Shown here: positions 35,468 to 44,020 of the stretch, piece by piece
Layout: every line of letters begins with the position of its first letter
Position numbering within the stretch: the stretch's first letter is position 1
Assembly (NCBI RefSeq): GCF_017751145.1
Contig: NZ_CP046640.1
Coordinates: forward strand, 3,080,137 to 3,144,136
Origin: Iocasia fonsfrigidae
GTDB lineage: Bacteria > Bacillota > Halanaerobiia > Halanaerobiales > DTU029
Length of the DNA stretch: 64,000 bases
Direction of reading: 5' to 3'
Notes under the pieces: generated by a model
Seen by the model: only the letters and a program-made list of their open reading frames with translations
Database searches by the model: none
What the model was told of the DNA's origin: nothing
Translations under genes and position numbers: made by a program

Positions 35468-36556
35468 GTGGTGATAAAAATTAAGATAGCAATCATGGGG
35501 GCGGGCTTATCAGGCTTAGCCTGTGCCCTTACTTTAGAACAAAAGGGAATTACCCCGGTTATTTTTGAGAAAAGGAGAGAATTTGGTGATAGGTTTGTTA
35601 ACTGTGAAATTCTATTATCTGCTTTATCAAAACCAATTAATGATGCCATTAAATATTTTTCAGAGAAACATAAGATATATCTTAATCCAGCCAGTAATAT
35701 CAAAGAACTTATTATTCATTCACCCCATCAAACTGCTGTTATAAAAGGAAATTTGGGTTATACCAATTTGCGAGGAAGAATAGATAATTCCTTTGAAAAA
35801 CAACTGGGACAACAGGTAAAAAGTAAAGTCAGGTTTAAATCCAGCAAATCATATGAAAAACTATTACACGAATACAGTCATGTTATTCTGGCAACAGGTG
35901 ATGCTGCCTATGCCCAGAAAATAAGCAGTTATGACACTGCCTTTACAGTCAAATTGAAGGGAGCTAATATTAAAGGTGATTTTGCTATTAGCTCAGTACA
36001 TGCCTGGCTAAATAATGATTTTGCTCCCCAGGGGTATTGTTATTTAATACCAATCTCCCATGATAGAGCTAATATTGTTATTGCTTATCCAGAATACCCC
36101 AGGAATAAAAAAATTGACTCTAATTTACTATGGGAGAAATTTAAAAAGGGAGTAGCAAATACCCTAAATCAATCCCTTGAAATATATGAGCAATTTGAAA
36201 TAACAGAATATATGGTTGGAATATGCCAATACCCCAGGATAGGGAATACATTCCTGGTAGGTAATAATTTTGGTTCTATCATGCCTTTTTTAGGGTTCGG
36301 GCAGGTGGCAGCAATACTAACTGGTATTTATGCTGCCCTTGATATCTCTGGCCAGGGAGATTATCAGGATTTAACCAAACGCCTGCGAAAAAGTTTTAAT
36401 AACTCACTGACCCTTAGAAAAACTATGGAAAAGATGAGCAATGATAATTTTGATACCCTTGTTAAATCCTTAAAGGGTAGAATAGGGCAGGGTATTTTTA
36501 CAGGTAAATTAAATTACCTAAAGGTAGTAAGCAAACTACTAAAGCCCTTTGTTTAA
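35468..36556 (+). CDS. FAD-dependent oxidoreductase (geranylgeranyl reductase-like)
   Basis: 362 residues with an N-terminal dinucleotide-binding fold, IAIMGAGLSGLACALTLEQKGITPVIFEKR (about 7-36), a second FAD contact HVILATGDAAYA, and a GNNFGSIMPFLGFGQVAAILTGIYAA block near 266-291 that resembles the FAD-binding GD motif region of geranylgeranyl reductase-like proteins. The substrate is unknown. It starts with GTG at 35468 or 35471; the ribosome binding site is weak. It stands alone on the plus strand. Confidence 0.82.
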   Translation: MVIKIKIAIMGAGLSGLACALTLEQKGITPVIFEKRREFGDRFVNCEILLSALSKPINDAIKYFSEKHKIYLNPASNIKELIIHSPHQTAVIKGNLGYTNLRGRIDNSFEKQLGQQVKSKVRFKSSKSYEKLLHEYSHVILATGDAAYAQKISSYDTAFTVKLKGANIKGDFAISSVHAWLNNDFAPQGYCYLIPISHDRANIVIAYPEYPRNKKIDSNLLWEKFKKGVANTLNQSLEIYEQFEITEYMVGICQYPRIGNTFLVGNNFGSIMPFLGFGQVAAILTGIYAALDISGQGDYQDLTKRLRKSFNNSLTLRKTMEKMSNDNFDTLVKSLKGRIGQGIFTGKLNYLKVVSKLLKPFV

Positions 36557-36610
36557 ATTTATTTTACATTTACATTAATACCTCAAAACTATACTATAAT
36601 AAACATACAA

Positions 36611-37141
36611 TTAGACTGTTGCCAGTAATTGAGGGTCAACAGAAGCAGATTTTATTTCACCTTGTGCTGTATATATTTTCTGGTCAGATTCATTGTTAAC
36701 AGACTCAGTCGAAATCCCAAGATTTTCAACTACCGTACTCTCCTGGTGAATTTCAATATCTTCACTGTTATCTGCTTTTACACTATCCTGCCCTTCTTTG
36801 CTGATGTCAACCACATCTTCTTTCGATTTTCTAGCTTTTTTCTCTTTCTCTTTTTTCGCCTGGGCTGCTTCCTGACGGCGTTCTTCCAGGGCAGCCTCCT
36901 GTTCAGCCCTGGCCTTTTTTCTGGCTTCTCGCTGTGCTTCTAGCAGGGCTTCCTGTGCTTTTTTACTAGATTCTCCAGCACTTTTCATAGAATCTGTAGC
37001 ATATCCTTGAGCACGTTCCATAACCCCTTTATCACCTTCACGTTCTGCCCACTTATATACCTTCATGGCTACACCTGCAGACTTCATATGTAAATTCGCT
37101 TCAGTCAAACCCTGTACCACACCTGTAGTTAATAGACTCAT
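36611..37141 (-). CDS. Uncharacterised Ala/Lys/Glu-rich coiled-coil protein
   Basis: 176 residues, ATG 37141 behind GGGGGTG. Residues 1-55 are a conserved-looking helical region (MSLLTTGVVQGLTEANLHMK). Residues about 55-110 form a long, highly charged helix with repeated EAQREARKKARAEQEAALEE patterns, probably a coiled coil. The last 65 residues are acidic and disordered. No membrane segment or catalytic motif is seen, and the family is not recognised. The charged helix could be a structural or nucleic-acid-associated element. Confidence 0.75.
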   Translation of the reverse strand: MSLLTTGVVQGLTEANLHMKSAGVAMKVYKWAEREGDKGVMERAQGYATDSMKSAGESSKKAQEALLEAQREARKKARAEQEAALEERRQEAAQAKKEKEKKARKSKEDVVDISKEGQDSVKADNSEDIEIHQESTVVENLGISTESVNNESDQKIYTAQGEIKSASVDPQLLATV

Positions 37142-37310
37142 CTCAACACCCCCTTATATTTGACCCTGCCTATAACTTATTCCCTTGTGTAGGAGCTTAA
37201 TTATTTTCATTATTTCCCACAATTCTCTCACATAATGTTATATTTCTCTATATTATTAATAATTCCTGCTTACATTTACATTTGTTGTTAAAAAATACTG
37301 AAGCAAAACA

Positions 37311-37336
37311 TGACAGTAGAAACCGTCCCCCTGTCA
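37311..37336. repeat. REP-like hairpin at the end of the comB-like gene
   Basis: TGACAG and CTGTCA (37311-37316, 37331-37336) enclose a 14-nt loop with ACCGTCCCC. The GGGGACGGTT type motif within TGACAG/CTGTCA is common in REP elements of Clostridia. It begins at the stop codon of the upstream gene and may also end transcription. Confidence 0.5.
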
Positions 37337-38023
37337 TACTCTTTGTAGTTGGTAATATCCCTCTTTATTTTTTATAGCCTTTAAAACAAAGTTGAATCTA
37401 TCCAGGTCTGTACACAGCTGAAAATCTGTTTTCGGTGCCCAGGCTTGACTGGCTGGATCAAAGAATCTCTGACCAGCATTCTTCTGCAATATTTCTTTGA
37501 TTTCACCCTTTTTTAAACATGGTTTTCCCTCTAAGGCATTTTTAAGGTATTGGGCACAGAGGGTGTCTTCCTCAGCCTCATATTCACAGGCATTGCCCAT
37601 ACAGACTAAAGATACTACTGCTGGATTTTTTACCTTAATATACTCACTTACTGCAGCCGCATTAACAAAACTGGCAGTAATAATTTCATCTGCCTGGGTA
37701 GCATTAACAATACCCTGAGTTCCCGCGCTTGTTGTGTGTACCACTGTTTTAGCAGTCAAATCTGCCTCCAAGATATGAGTCGGTGAATTACCAAAATCAA
37801 AGCCAGGTAGTATTTTACCCTGTCTTTCGCCCATCAGGATATAGTCCATATTTTCTTCCTTTAAGCTGTAAGCCAGCTCTAAATCACCAACCGGGATAAT
37901 CCTATTAACCCCTCTACTAAAAGCATAACAGGCAGTGGAAAAGGCTCGGAAAACATCAATTATTACAGTTAACCCCCTTGCCTTTTTTGCTCCCTCAATT
38001 AATTGCAATATATTTATCTCCAT
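37334..38023 (-). CDS. comB: 2-phosphosulfolactate phosphatase (ComB family)
   Basis: About 229 residues from ATG 38023, chosen because AAGGGTGGT lies at good spacing. Family blocks include VIIDVFRAFSTACYAFSRGV (about 20-39), the MGERQGKILPGFDFGNSP loop and HTTSAGTQGIVNA. ComB hydrolyses 2-phosphosulfolactate in coenzyme M and sulfolactate synthesis, but the family is broad in bacteria without coenzyme M, so the actual substrate here is uncertain. It is followed by a REP-like hairpin. Confidence 0.88.
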   Translation of the reverse strand: MEINILQLIEGAKKARGLTVIIDVFRAFSTACYAFSRGVNRIIPVGDLELAYSLKEENMDYILMGERQGKILPGFDFGNSPTHILEADLTAKTVVHTTSAGTQGIVNATQADEIITASFVNAAAVSEYIKVKNPAVVSLVCMGNACEYEAEEDTLCAQYLKNALEGKPCLKKGEIKEILQKNAGQRFFDPASQAWAPKTDFQLCTDLDRFNFVLKAIKNKEGYYQLQRV

Positions 38024-38118
38024 ATTTACCACCCTTTATTTATATTTTTAAAATGCTTGATATACATAGTTAAATATAATATTATAATCCAGATAAATAT
38101 ATTTATCGCTCTTCAAAA

Positions 38119-38559
38119 TTATCCACAATCTCTAGACAAACTATTATTATTCATTATATAGTTAACAGTAAAATCTACTGCCTTCCTGGTCATATCTTCA
38201 CATAAATGTGGGGGATTATCTTTTTTAAACCCCTCTGGACGCAGTTCACTACAAAGCAAACTACCGAATTCTTTCTGAAACTTATCAGCAAAATTATAAC
38301 ACTTTTCAATAATTTCACCATGGGAAATCAGCTGTTTCTTGCCGAATATACCCAAAAACATTAATGAACCCTCAACTAAGCCACATTGTGCTCCAAATGA
38401 CCCTGCACCATGCATACCTATAGCTGAGTCTATCACCTGTAAATTTAATTTGACTTCAAATATCTCAGCCAGTATTTTTAACATCGCAGTAGCACAATTT
38501 AAATCTTCCTCCCAATAATACTGATGTACCCTTTCCTTAATGATATTATCATAGTTCAT
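38119..38559 (-). CDS. C_GCAxxG_C_C family redox protein
   Basis: 146 residues, ATG 38559 behind GGGGTG. The defining cysteines occur as LNCATAMLKIL, the GMHGAGSFGAQCGLVEGSLM glycine-rich loop, then EKCYNFADKF, LLCSELRP and PHLCEDMTRKAV. Members are presumed redox-active and often sit near membrane proteins. No function is established. It lies between comB and leuA, facing the same way. Confidence 0.88.
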   Translation of the reverse strand: MNYDNIIKERVHQYYWEEDLNCATAMLKILAEIFEVKLNLQVIDSAIGMHGAGSFGAQCGLVEGSLMFLGIFGKKQLISHGEIIEKCYNFADKFQKEFGSLLCSELRPEGFKKDNPPHLCEDMTRKAVDFTVNYIMNNNSLSRDCG

Positions 38560-38634
38560 TATTTACACCCCATTTTTCATTCAAAAAATAACTATAGATA
38601 TTATTCAACAAGTAGTAAATATCTCCTGCAACTT

Positions 38635-38670
38635 AAAAAATCCCATTATCAGCAGAAACTAATAATGGGG
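38635..38670 (-). terminator. Terminator of leuA
   Basis: CCCATTAT (38642-38649) and ATAATGGG (38662-38669) pair, followed on the minus strand by ATTTTTT. Confidence 0.85.
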
Positions 38671-38704
38671 TTAAAAAATAAATAATTAATTTGTTGGCTA
38701 AATA

Positions 38705-40273
38705 TTAAGCTGAGTGCTCATCTTTGGCCTTTTCCTTTGTCTGCTCCATAATAATACGATTTATACCATTTAGGAAGGCCAGGGCACTGGCTTTGATAAT
38801 ATCAGTATCTATGGCCCGTGATGAATATATTTTATCTTGATAAGAGAGTTTGAGGGCAACCTTACCCAGGGCCTCTTTACCCCGTGAAATACTACTTATC
38901 TTATACTCTTTTAATTCTAATTCAATATTGATCATTGATTTTATGGCAGAATACAGGGCATCTATTGGGCCATCACCTGCAGCACTCCCCTGATATGTTT
39001 CATTGCCTCTTTTTAGTTTAACCGTAGCTGTCGGGAAAAGATCATTACTTATTACCTGCAGATTTTCCAGTTCATATAACCTGATACTGGTAGATTTACC
39101 GTGTTTCTCAATCATAAAAATATTAGCAAGGTAGAAGAGATCATGATAATATACCTCTTTCTTTTTATCAGCTAGTTCAAGGTATTTATCAAATAACTCA
39201 GCAAATTCATCTTCATTATCAAGCTGGAAACCTATTTTCTCCAGGGCATTACGGAAGGCATGTTTCCCTGATCTGGCTGTAAGAACCATCTCCATCTCTT
39301 CACAACCAACATCTGCCGGATTTATTATCTCGTACACATCACGAGATTTTAAGAGACCATCCTGATGAATTCCTGATGAATGGGCAAAGGCATTTTCACC
39401 AGTAATAGCCTTATTAACCTGAACATCCAGCCCCATCAGATTAGAGACAAGACGGGAGGTATTCATAATCTCTTTGCTTACAATATCTGTATAGGCACCA
39501 TAATAATCAACTCTGGTCTTAAGCCCCATAACCACCTCTTCCAGTGCAGCATTACCTGCTCTTTCACCGAGTCCATTGATAGTACACTCTACCCTATCTG
39601 CCCCGTTTTTTACAGCCATTAAGGTATTAGCTGTTGCCAGACCAGTATCATTATGACAGTGTACACTAAGGAGCACCTTATCATTCAGGTTTTTTAGACG
39701 GTAGTTAAGTTTATTGATCAATTCCCCAAACTCCTCGGGGACTGCATAACCAACTGTATCAGGGACATTGATAACCGTAGCCCCTGCTTTAACTACAGCC
39801 TCAATAGTCTTCCAGAGGTATTCAAAATCTGACCTTGAGGCATCTTCTGTAGAATACTGGACCTCATGGAGCAGCTTTTTAGCATATTTTACCGCTTCTA
39901 CCCCTTTGCTTAAAATCTCTTCTTTGCTCTTTTTAAATTTCTTATCAAGATGTTGTGAAGAAGTTCCTAACACAATATGAATTAACGGCCTTTCAGCAAA
40001 CTTTACACTTTCATAAACAGCATCTATATCAGACTTAACTGCCCTGGCCAGAGCGGTTATTACTGGTCCACCATCATTACCTACAGTCTTAGCAATCCTG
40101 GTAACTGCCTCAAAATCACCTGGTGATGAGGCGGAAAAACCAGCTTCAATCGTATCAACCCTTAATTTCTTTAACTGCCTGGCTATTTCTAATTTTTCTT
40201 CCAGATTCAACTTTGCTCCTGGTACCTGTTCGCCATCCCTTAATGTTGTATCTAACACATGGATCTTTCTCAT
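38705..40273 (-). CDS. leuA: 2-isopropylmalate synthase
   Basis: 522 residues from ATG 40273 behind GAGGGAGTGAG. A longer open frame (to 40423) only translates the T-box leader. The catalytic TIM barrel shows LDTTLRDGEQ (about 6-15), ETGF-like IEAGFSASSPGDFE and the metal-binding SVHCHNDTGLA. The C-terminal region about 390-510 is the allosteric domain for leucine feedback. It condenses acetyl-CoA with 2-ketoisovalerate as the first step of leucine synthesis. It stands without other leu genes and is controlled by the leader RNA. Confidence 0.95.
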   Translation of the reverse strand: MRKIHVLDTTLRDGEQVPGAKLNLEEKLEIARQLKKLRVDTIEAGFSASSPGDFEAVTRIAKTVGNDGGPVITALARAVKSDIDAVYESVKFAERPLIHIVLGTSSQHLDKKFKKSKEEILSKGVEAVKYAKKLLHEVQYSTEDASRSDFEYLWKTIEAVVKAGATVINVPDTVGYAVPEEFGELINKLNYRLKNLNDKVLLSVHCHNDTGLATANTLMAVKNGADRVECTINGLGERAGNAALEEVVMGLKTRVDYYGAYTDIVSKEIMNTSRLVSNLMGLDVQVNKAITGENAFAHSSGIHQDGLLKSRDVYEIINPADVGCEEMEMVLTARSGKHAFRNALEKIGFQLDNEDEFAELFDKYLELADKKKEVYYHDLFYLANIFMIEKHGKSTSIRLYELENLQVISNDLFPTATVKLKRGNETYQGSAAGDGPIDALYSAIKSMINIELELKEYKISSISRGKEALGKVALKLSYQDKIYSSRAIDTDIIKASALAFLNGINRIIMEQTKEKAKDEHSA

Positions 40274-40370
40274 TATACTCACTCCCTCTTTAAATTTTGA
40301 AACACCCTTTATAAATAACAGCCTGATCCTGGAGACTTGATGACTTACCAGTAAGGTACCTATAAAATGC

Positions 40371-40692
40371 AAAAAATCCCCATCTCTTAAAGAGACGAGG
40401 ATATTATCTACTCGCGGTACCACTCTATTTGTCTTATATTCCCTTTATAACTAATGAGATACCTAGGAATGAATACTCATACTATAAAAAGGTCTATAAG
40501 AACCACTCAATTCAATGGCATCATAACCATCTACCCTTATAACGTAGGGAAACGTCTTACCCTAAAGGTTCAGGCAGCAGCTCCTGGACGAGTTCAGAGG
40601 TAAATAATATCCGGTTTTCACCAAACACCGGCTCTCTAAATATTATTTAGGTCTCCTACTATTCCCACTCATAGCCTTTTTCAATGTTATTG
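40371..40692 (-). ncRNA. T-box leader (predicted tRNA-Leu)
   Basis: The minus-strand leader contains the T-box core TGGTACCGCG (40422-40413). It is followed by the terminator stem ATCCTCGTCTCTT with its partner and a T-run (40402-40371). Stem I elements GGGAATAGTAGGAGA and the distal GCCGGTGTTTGGTGAAAACCGG-like arm are upstream. In CTGAACTCGTCC the codon CTC (40592-40590) fits the specifier position, so uncharged tRNA-Leu(GAG) should switch on leuA. Confidence 0.93.
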
Positions 40693-40698
40693 ATATAC

Positions 40699-40727
40699 AT
40701 ATTACCAGATAAAAATGATTATGTCAA
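40699..40727 (-). promoter_or_regulatory. Promoter of the T-box/leuA transcript
   Basis: TTGACA (40727-40722), 17 bp and TAATAT (40704-40699); it overlaps the stop codon of the upstream glycosylase gene. Confidence 0.8.
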
Positions 40728-41284
40728 GGTTCTTTTTGCACACTGGCTAATTTTTCTTTTATTTTTTTAAAATCCTCCCAGGCCTCTTTTTTTCTTGATG
40801 GAACCCTCAAAAGTGCAGAAGGGTGATAGGTAGCAGTTAGGTAATAACCCTTGCGTTCTGTCCAGCTACCATGCTGTCTGGTAATCTTAAAATCAGGGCT
40901 AATAATCGACTGGGCAGCAACCCGGCCTAAACATACTATAATTCTTGGTCTAATAAGGTGAACCTGATTGCGGAGATAAGGTAAACAGGCTTTTTTCTCA
41001 TCTTCTCTGGGGTCACGGTTATTAGGCGGCCGACATTTGACAATATTGCCAATATAGACATCCTCCCTTTTGACATCAATAGCTGCCAGAATTTTATCCA
41101 GCAGCTGTCCTGACTTTCCAACAAAGGGTATACCTGTAGCATCCTCCTGACGGCCAGGCCCTTCACCAATAAACATCAGTGAGGCATCTCTATTACCACC
41201 ACCAAAAACAAGTTTATTCCTTGTTTTATATAATGAACAGCGCTGACATGCCTGACAGGCCTGTTCTAATTCTTCCCACTCCAC
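40724..41284 (-). CDS. Uracil-DNA glycosylase, family 4/5 type
   Basis: 186 residues starting at GTG 41284 with AAGGAGGG. The iron-sulfur cysteines CQACQRCSLYKTRNKLVFG lie near the N-terminus, followed by motif 1 FIGEGPGRQEDATGIPFVGKSGQLLDKIL and the YIGNIVKCRPPNNRDP segment. The C-terminal TYHPSALLR is the catalytic HPS loop. It removes uracil from DNA. Its stop codon overlaps the promoter of the leuA leader. Confidence 0.95.
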   Translation of the reverse strand: MEWEELEQACQACQRCSLYKTRNKLVFGGGNRDASLMFIGEGPGRQEDATGIPFVGKSGQLLDKILAAIDVKREDVYIGNIVKCRPPNNRDPREDEKKACLPYLRNQVHLIRPRIIVCLGRVAAQSIISPDFKITRQHGSWTERKGYYLTATYHPSALLRVPSRKKEAWEDFKKIKEKLASVQKEP

Positions 41285-41379
41285 ACTCCAACGCCCTCCT
41301 TAATTCATAGTAAACATTATAATCATAAATTCTGCTTTTCTATTATTATATATTTTTTTACCTGGTTTAGCAAATTCAG

Positions 41380-41766
41380 TTAGCCTTTTATATAACCAGT
41401 AGCATTAAACCCGGCAATCAAATCATTGCTTTCATCATAAATGTCTACTTTATAATTACAGAGTTTTCTGCTTGATGATATTTCTCTGGCTTCAGCAATA
41501 AGTAATTTGCCCTGTGCTGGTTTGAAATACGATATATTAGCGTTTATTCCTAAAGTAACAGCTCCCTTAGAATTTGAAGCCGCAGCAAAGGCATAGTCTG
41601 CCAGGGTAAATATTGCACCACCCTGAACTATATTTACACCATTTAAGTGTTTATCTGTAATTTCCAACCTGGCTAAAGCATATCCTTTATCAACTTTAAT
41701 GAGCTTTATGCCTGTATATTCAGCAAATCTATCATTTTTAACATATTTATCTATTTCTTTGTTCAT
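41380..41766 (-). CDS. PaaI family hotdog-fold thioesterase
   Basis: 128 residues with the hotdog core DKHLNGVNIVQGGAIFTLADYAFAAASN (about 38-65), which contains the NxxxxxQGG and catalytic Asp region of PaaI-type enzymes, then KLLIAEAREISSSRKLCNYKVDIYD. It would hydrolyse acyl- or aryl-CoA thioesters; the exact substrate is unknown. ATG 41766 follows AAGGTG. Confidence 0.92.
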   Translation of the reverse strand: MNKEIDKYVKNDRFAEYTGIKLIKVDKGYALARLEITDKHLNGVNIVQGGAIFTLADYAFAAASNSKGAVTLGINANISYFKPAQGKLLIAEAREISSSRKLCNYKVDIYDESNDLIAGFNATGYIKG

Positions 41767-41939
41767 AACAAAAACACCTTCTTTTTATTTTATTATTCTA
41801 GTCCTTCCAGTGCCACCAGCACAATTTTAAGAATTAGTATAAATTTGAAAATATAGCTTAATTTTTAGGAAAAAATTACGATATTATAGATGCAGGGTTA
41901 ATATCTTAAACAATACGAAATAAAGAAAGGAGGTTTTGT

Positions 41940-42260
41940 ATGAAAACTGCCGGAATAACTGATTTCTATAATATTTTCCCGGATTTAAAAGGTGTTAAAC
42001 TGGATTTAGAAAATATTAAGAATGTTGAAGTAGAAGAAAAGGATACACCTAAACCACGCAAAAAAAATGTTTATGTCTCTTCAGGTCCGTATGGAGTAAG
42101 ATACTCTAATAAATCACAGAGTGAACTTATGGAAGACTTAAGAAAAACGCTTAAAAGTGTTGAAGCAAACGCAAGGGAACCTGAGTGGCATCATCTTACA
42201 GAGACACTAGTGTGTGATAAATCTTTACTCGAGAATCATATGATTGATATCAAAGTATAA
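41940..42260 (+). CDS. Conserved-looking hypothetical protein, 106 aa
   Basis: ATG 41940 is preceded by AAAGAAAGGAGG, a very strong ribosome binding site. The protein is hydrophilic and acidic-basic mixed (KNVEVEEKDTPKPRKKNVYV), with the C-terminal half SELMEDLRKTLKSVEANARE predicted helical. No membrane segment, signal peptide or known motif is seen. It is a lone plus-strand gene between minus-strand genes. Function is unknown. Confidence 0.75.
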   Translation: MKTAGITDFYNIFPDLKGVKLDLENIKNVEVEEKDTPKPRKKNVYVSSGPYGVRYSNKSQSELMEDLRKTLKSVEANAREPEWHHLTETLVCDKSLLENHMIDIKV

Positions 42261-42369
42261 TAAGCTATATTAAATAGGAGGGGTATCCTGGAGATATATT
42301 ATTCAATACATAAAATACCACACCTTGATTCTATCATTCAACCTATCCTCCTCTATATACCACATTTAT

Positions 42370-43155
42370 CTATTTTCCACACAATTGCCCCTGTAAAGTT
42401 GTTACTGCCTGACCAGCTATTAAAATACGCTCTTTTAAAACAGTTAATTTGAGCAGACCACCCCTGCTGGATAGCTGCCGGGCAGTCAACTTATTTTTTT
42501 TGAGTTTCTGCTGCCAGAAGGGGCCTAAACAGCAGTGGGCAGAACCAGTTACCGGGTCTTCATTGATACCCAAAACGGGATAGAAACACCTGGAGACAAA
42601 ATCAATTCCTGTTTTTTTTGTTTGACTGGTTACAATAATACCCCTGGATTTAATCTTCTTTAAGATATTAAAATCGGGTTGTAGCCTCTTTAAGCTTTCT
42701 TCACTCTCAATCTCTACAATATAATCAAGCCTGTTTTTCCCAGTATACTTAAAATCTACCCCTAAGCCCTTTTTCAATTCAACTGGAGTCAGACACTCTT
42801 CTTCAATTTCTAGAGGGAAGTTTAATTCTATCCAGTCTTCCTCTTTGACTGCTGTTAGCAGCCCTCTTTTTGTATTGAACCTTATTTCATTTCCCTTCAC
42901 AAACCCTTTTTCCCACAGAATATGTGCACTTGCTAAGGTAGCGTGTCCGCAGAGGTCAACCTCAGTTTCAGGTGTAAACCATCTTAATGAAAAAGCATTA
43001 TCCTCTTTTAGTATAAAAGCAGTCTCTGATAAATTCATCTCCTTAGCGACATCCTGCATCCAATCATCTTTTTTAACTGAATCTAAAAAGCAAACGGCAG
43101 CTGGATTTCCCCGATAAGGCTGGTCGGTAAATGCATCAACAATAAAAATATTAAT
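42370..43155 (-). CDS. PhzF family isomerase-like protein (ATT start)
   Basis: About 262 residues when read from an ATT codon at 43155; the first ATG (43059) would remove the conserved N-terminus. The segment INIFIVDAFTDQPYRGNPAAVCFL is the family's opening, containing the RGNPAAVC motif. Later come LSETAFI, LRWFTPETEVDLCGHATLASAH with GHAT, and DPVTGSAHCCLGPFW. GGGAGAGGG lies 5 nt before ATT, and no ATG, GTG or TTG is in frame. PhzF proteins are isomerases or epimerases; the substrate is unknown. It is 28 bp downstream of the DJ-1 gene. Confidence 0.88.
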   Translation of the reverse strand: MNIFIVDAFTDQPYRGNPAAVCFLDSVKKDDWMQDVAKEMNLSETAFILKEDNAFSLRWFTPETEVDLCGHATLASAHILWEKGFVKGNEIRFNTKRGLLTAVKEEDWIELNFPLEIEEECLTPVELKKGLGVDFKYTGKNRLDYIVEIESEESLKRLQPDFNILKKIKSRGIIVTSQTKKTGIDFVSRCFYPVLGINEDPVTGSAHCCLGPFWQQKLKKNKLTARQLSSRGGLLKLTVLKERILIAGQAVTTLQGQLCGK

Positions 43156-43182
43156 ATAAACCCTCTCCCTTCAAAACTTCCA

Positions 43183-43731
43183 TTAAATTTTATATAGCAT
43201 TCCACTGCCTACTTCTCTAGCAACTTCTGCTCCTTTTAATACTTCCACAATCTTTAAGGCAAAAACAAAAGTTGTACCCGGTCCTTTTGAGGTAATGATC
43301 TTAGCATCTAAACTAAGCACCTCATCTTCCGGTATAATAGCACCCTTTAGGTCCTTTTCTAACCCTGGATAACAGACTGCTTTTCTTTCTTCCAGAAGTC
43401 CAAGTTTACCTAAAATAGTAGGTGCAGCACAAATGGCTGCAATCCATTTGCCCTGATCATTGTATTTTTTTATCATTTTTTTTAAGCCTTGATGTTCATC
43501 AAGAATACCTACCCCAGGACCCCCAGGAAGTATCAACATATCAGCCTTGCTATCTTCAATTTCTTCAAAAATCTTATCAGCTATAACAGCTACTCCATTT
43601 TTCCCCATAACCTTCTTTTTCTCTGTAATAGAAACAGTAGAAACTGAAATATCTGCCCTACGTAAAATATCTACTGTAGCTAAGGCCTCTATCTCTTCAA
43701 ATCCCTCAGCCAAAAATAATAGTGTACTCAT
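43183..43731 (-). CDS. DJ-1/PfpI family protein
   Basis: 182 residues with family blocks STLLFLAEGFEEIEALATVDILRRA (catalytic-triad Glu near 14), MLILPGGPGVGILDEH and the nucleophile elbow IAAICAAPTILGKLGLL with Cys near 100. The ending ITSKGPGTTFVFALKIVEVL is the usual ThiJ/YajL type. Roles include glyoxalase or deglycase-like and stress functions. ATG 43731 follows AAAGGGGG. It is probably co-transcribed with the PhzF gene. Confidence 0.95.
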   Translation of the reverse strand: MSTLLFLAEGFEEIEALATVDILRRADISVSTVSITEKKKVMGKNGVAVIADKIFEEIEDSKADMLILPGGPGVGILDEHQGLKKMIKKYNDQGKWIAAICAAPTILGKLGLLEERKAVCYPGLEKDLKGAIIPEDEVLSLDAKIITSKGPGTTFVFALKIVEVLKGAEVAREVGSGMLYKI

Positions 43732-43762
43732 AGTATTTTATCCCCCTTTCATTTATAGAGTC

Positions 43763-43874
43763 TGTTCGAAAAGTATCAATATATACCACCTGGGATTATA
43801 TATCCCTTCACTCAACGGTAGCACCTTAACTTCGTTCAGGGATATATAATCCCCTATTTATATCTTTTCGAACA
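43763..43874. mobile_element. 112-bp MITE-like element
   Basis: Terminal inverted repeats TGTTCGAAAAG (43763-43773) and CTTTTCGAACA (43864-43874) are exact. Inside, GGGATTATATATCCCT (43792-43807) and its exact complement (43838-43853) form a second 16-bp stem around a 30-nt loop. It has no coding capacity and lies upstream of the DJ-1 gene. A regulatory hairpin is an alternative. Confidence 0.65.
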
Positions 43875-43941
43875 CACACTTATATTATATATGTTTTTTC
43901 CTTGTTTTTCTATTCTACATTCACCAGCAAAAATCCTGCTA

Positions 43942-43992
43942 TAAAAACCCCTCCATTACTGCTTTGTTTAACATTAACCAGTAATGGAGGGA
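43942..43992 (-). terminator. Terminator of the Phd-Uma2 gene
   Basis: CCCTCCATTACTG and its 13-bp perfect complement (43979-43991) with a T-run on the minus strand. Confidence 0.9.
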
Positions 43993-44020
43993 TTATTATT
44001 TATTAACTATAAACTTCCAG

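Noticed and set aside
38705-40423. 572-residue version of LeuA
   Set aside because: The extra 50 N-terminal residues are a translation of the T-box terminator region; ATG 40273 has a good ribosome binding site and begins the conserved family sequence.
43547-43849. Plus-strand frame over the DJ-1 start and MITE
   Set aside because: It is antisense to the DJ-1 gene and its end is formed only by the palindromic element.
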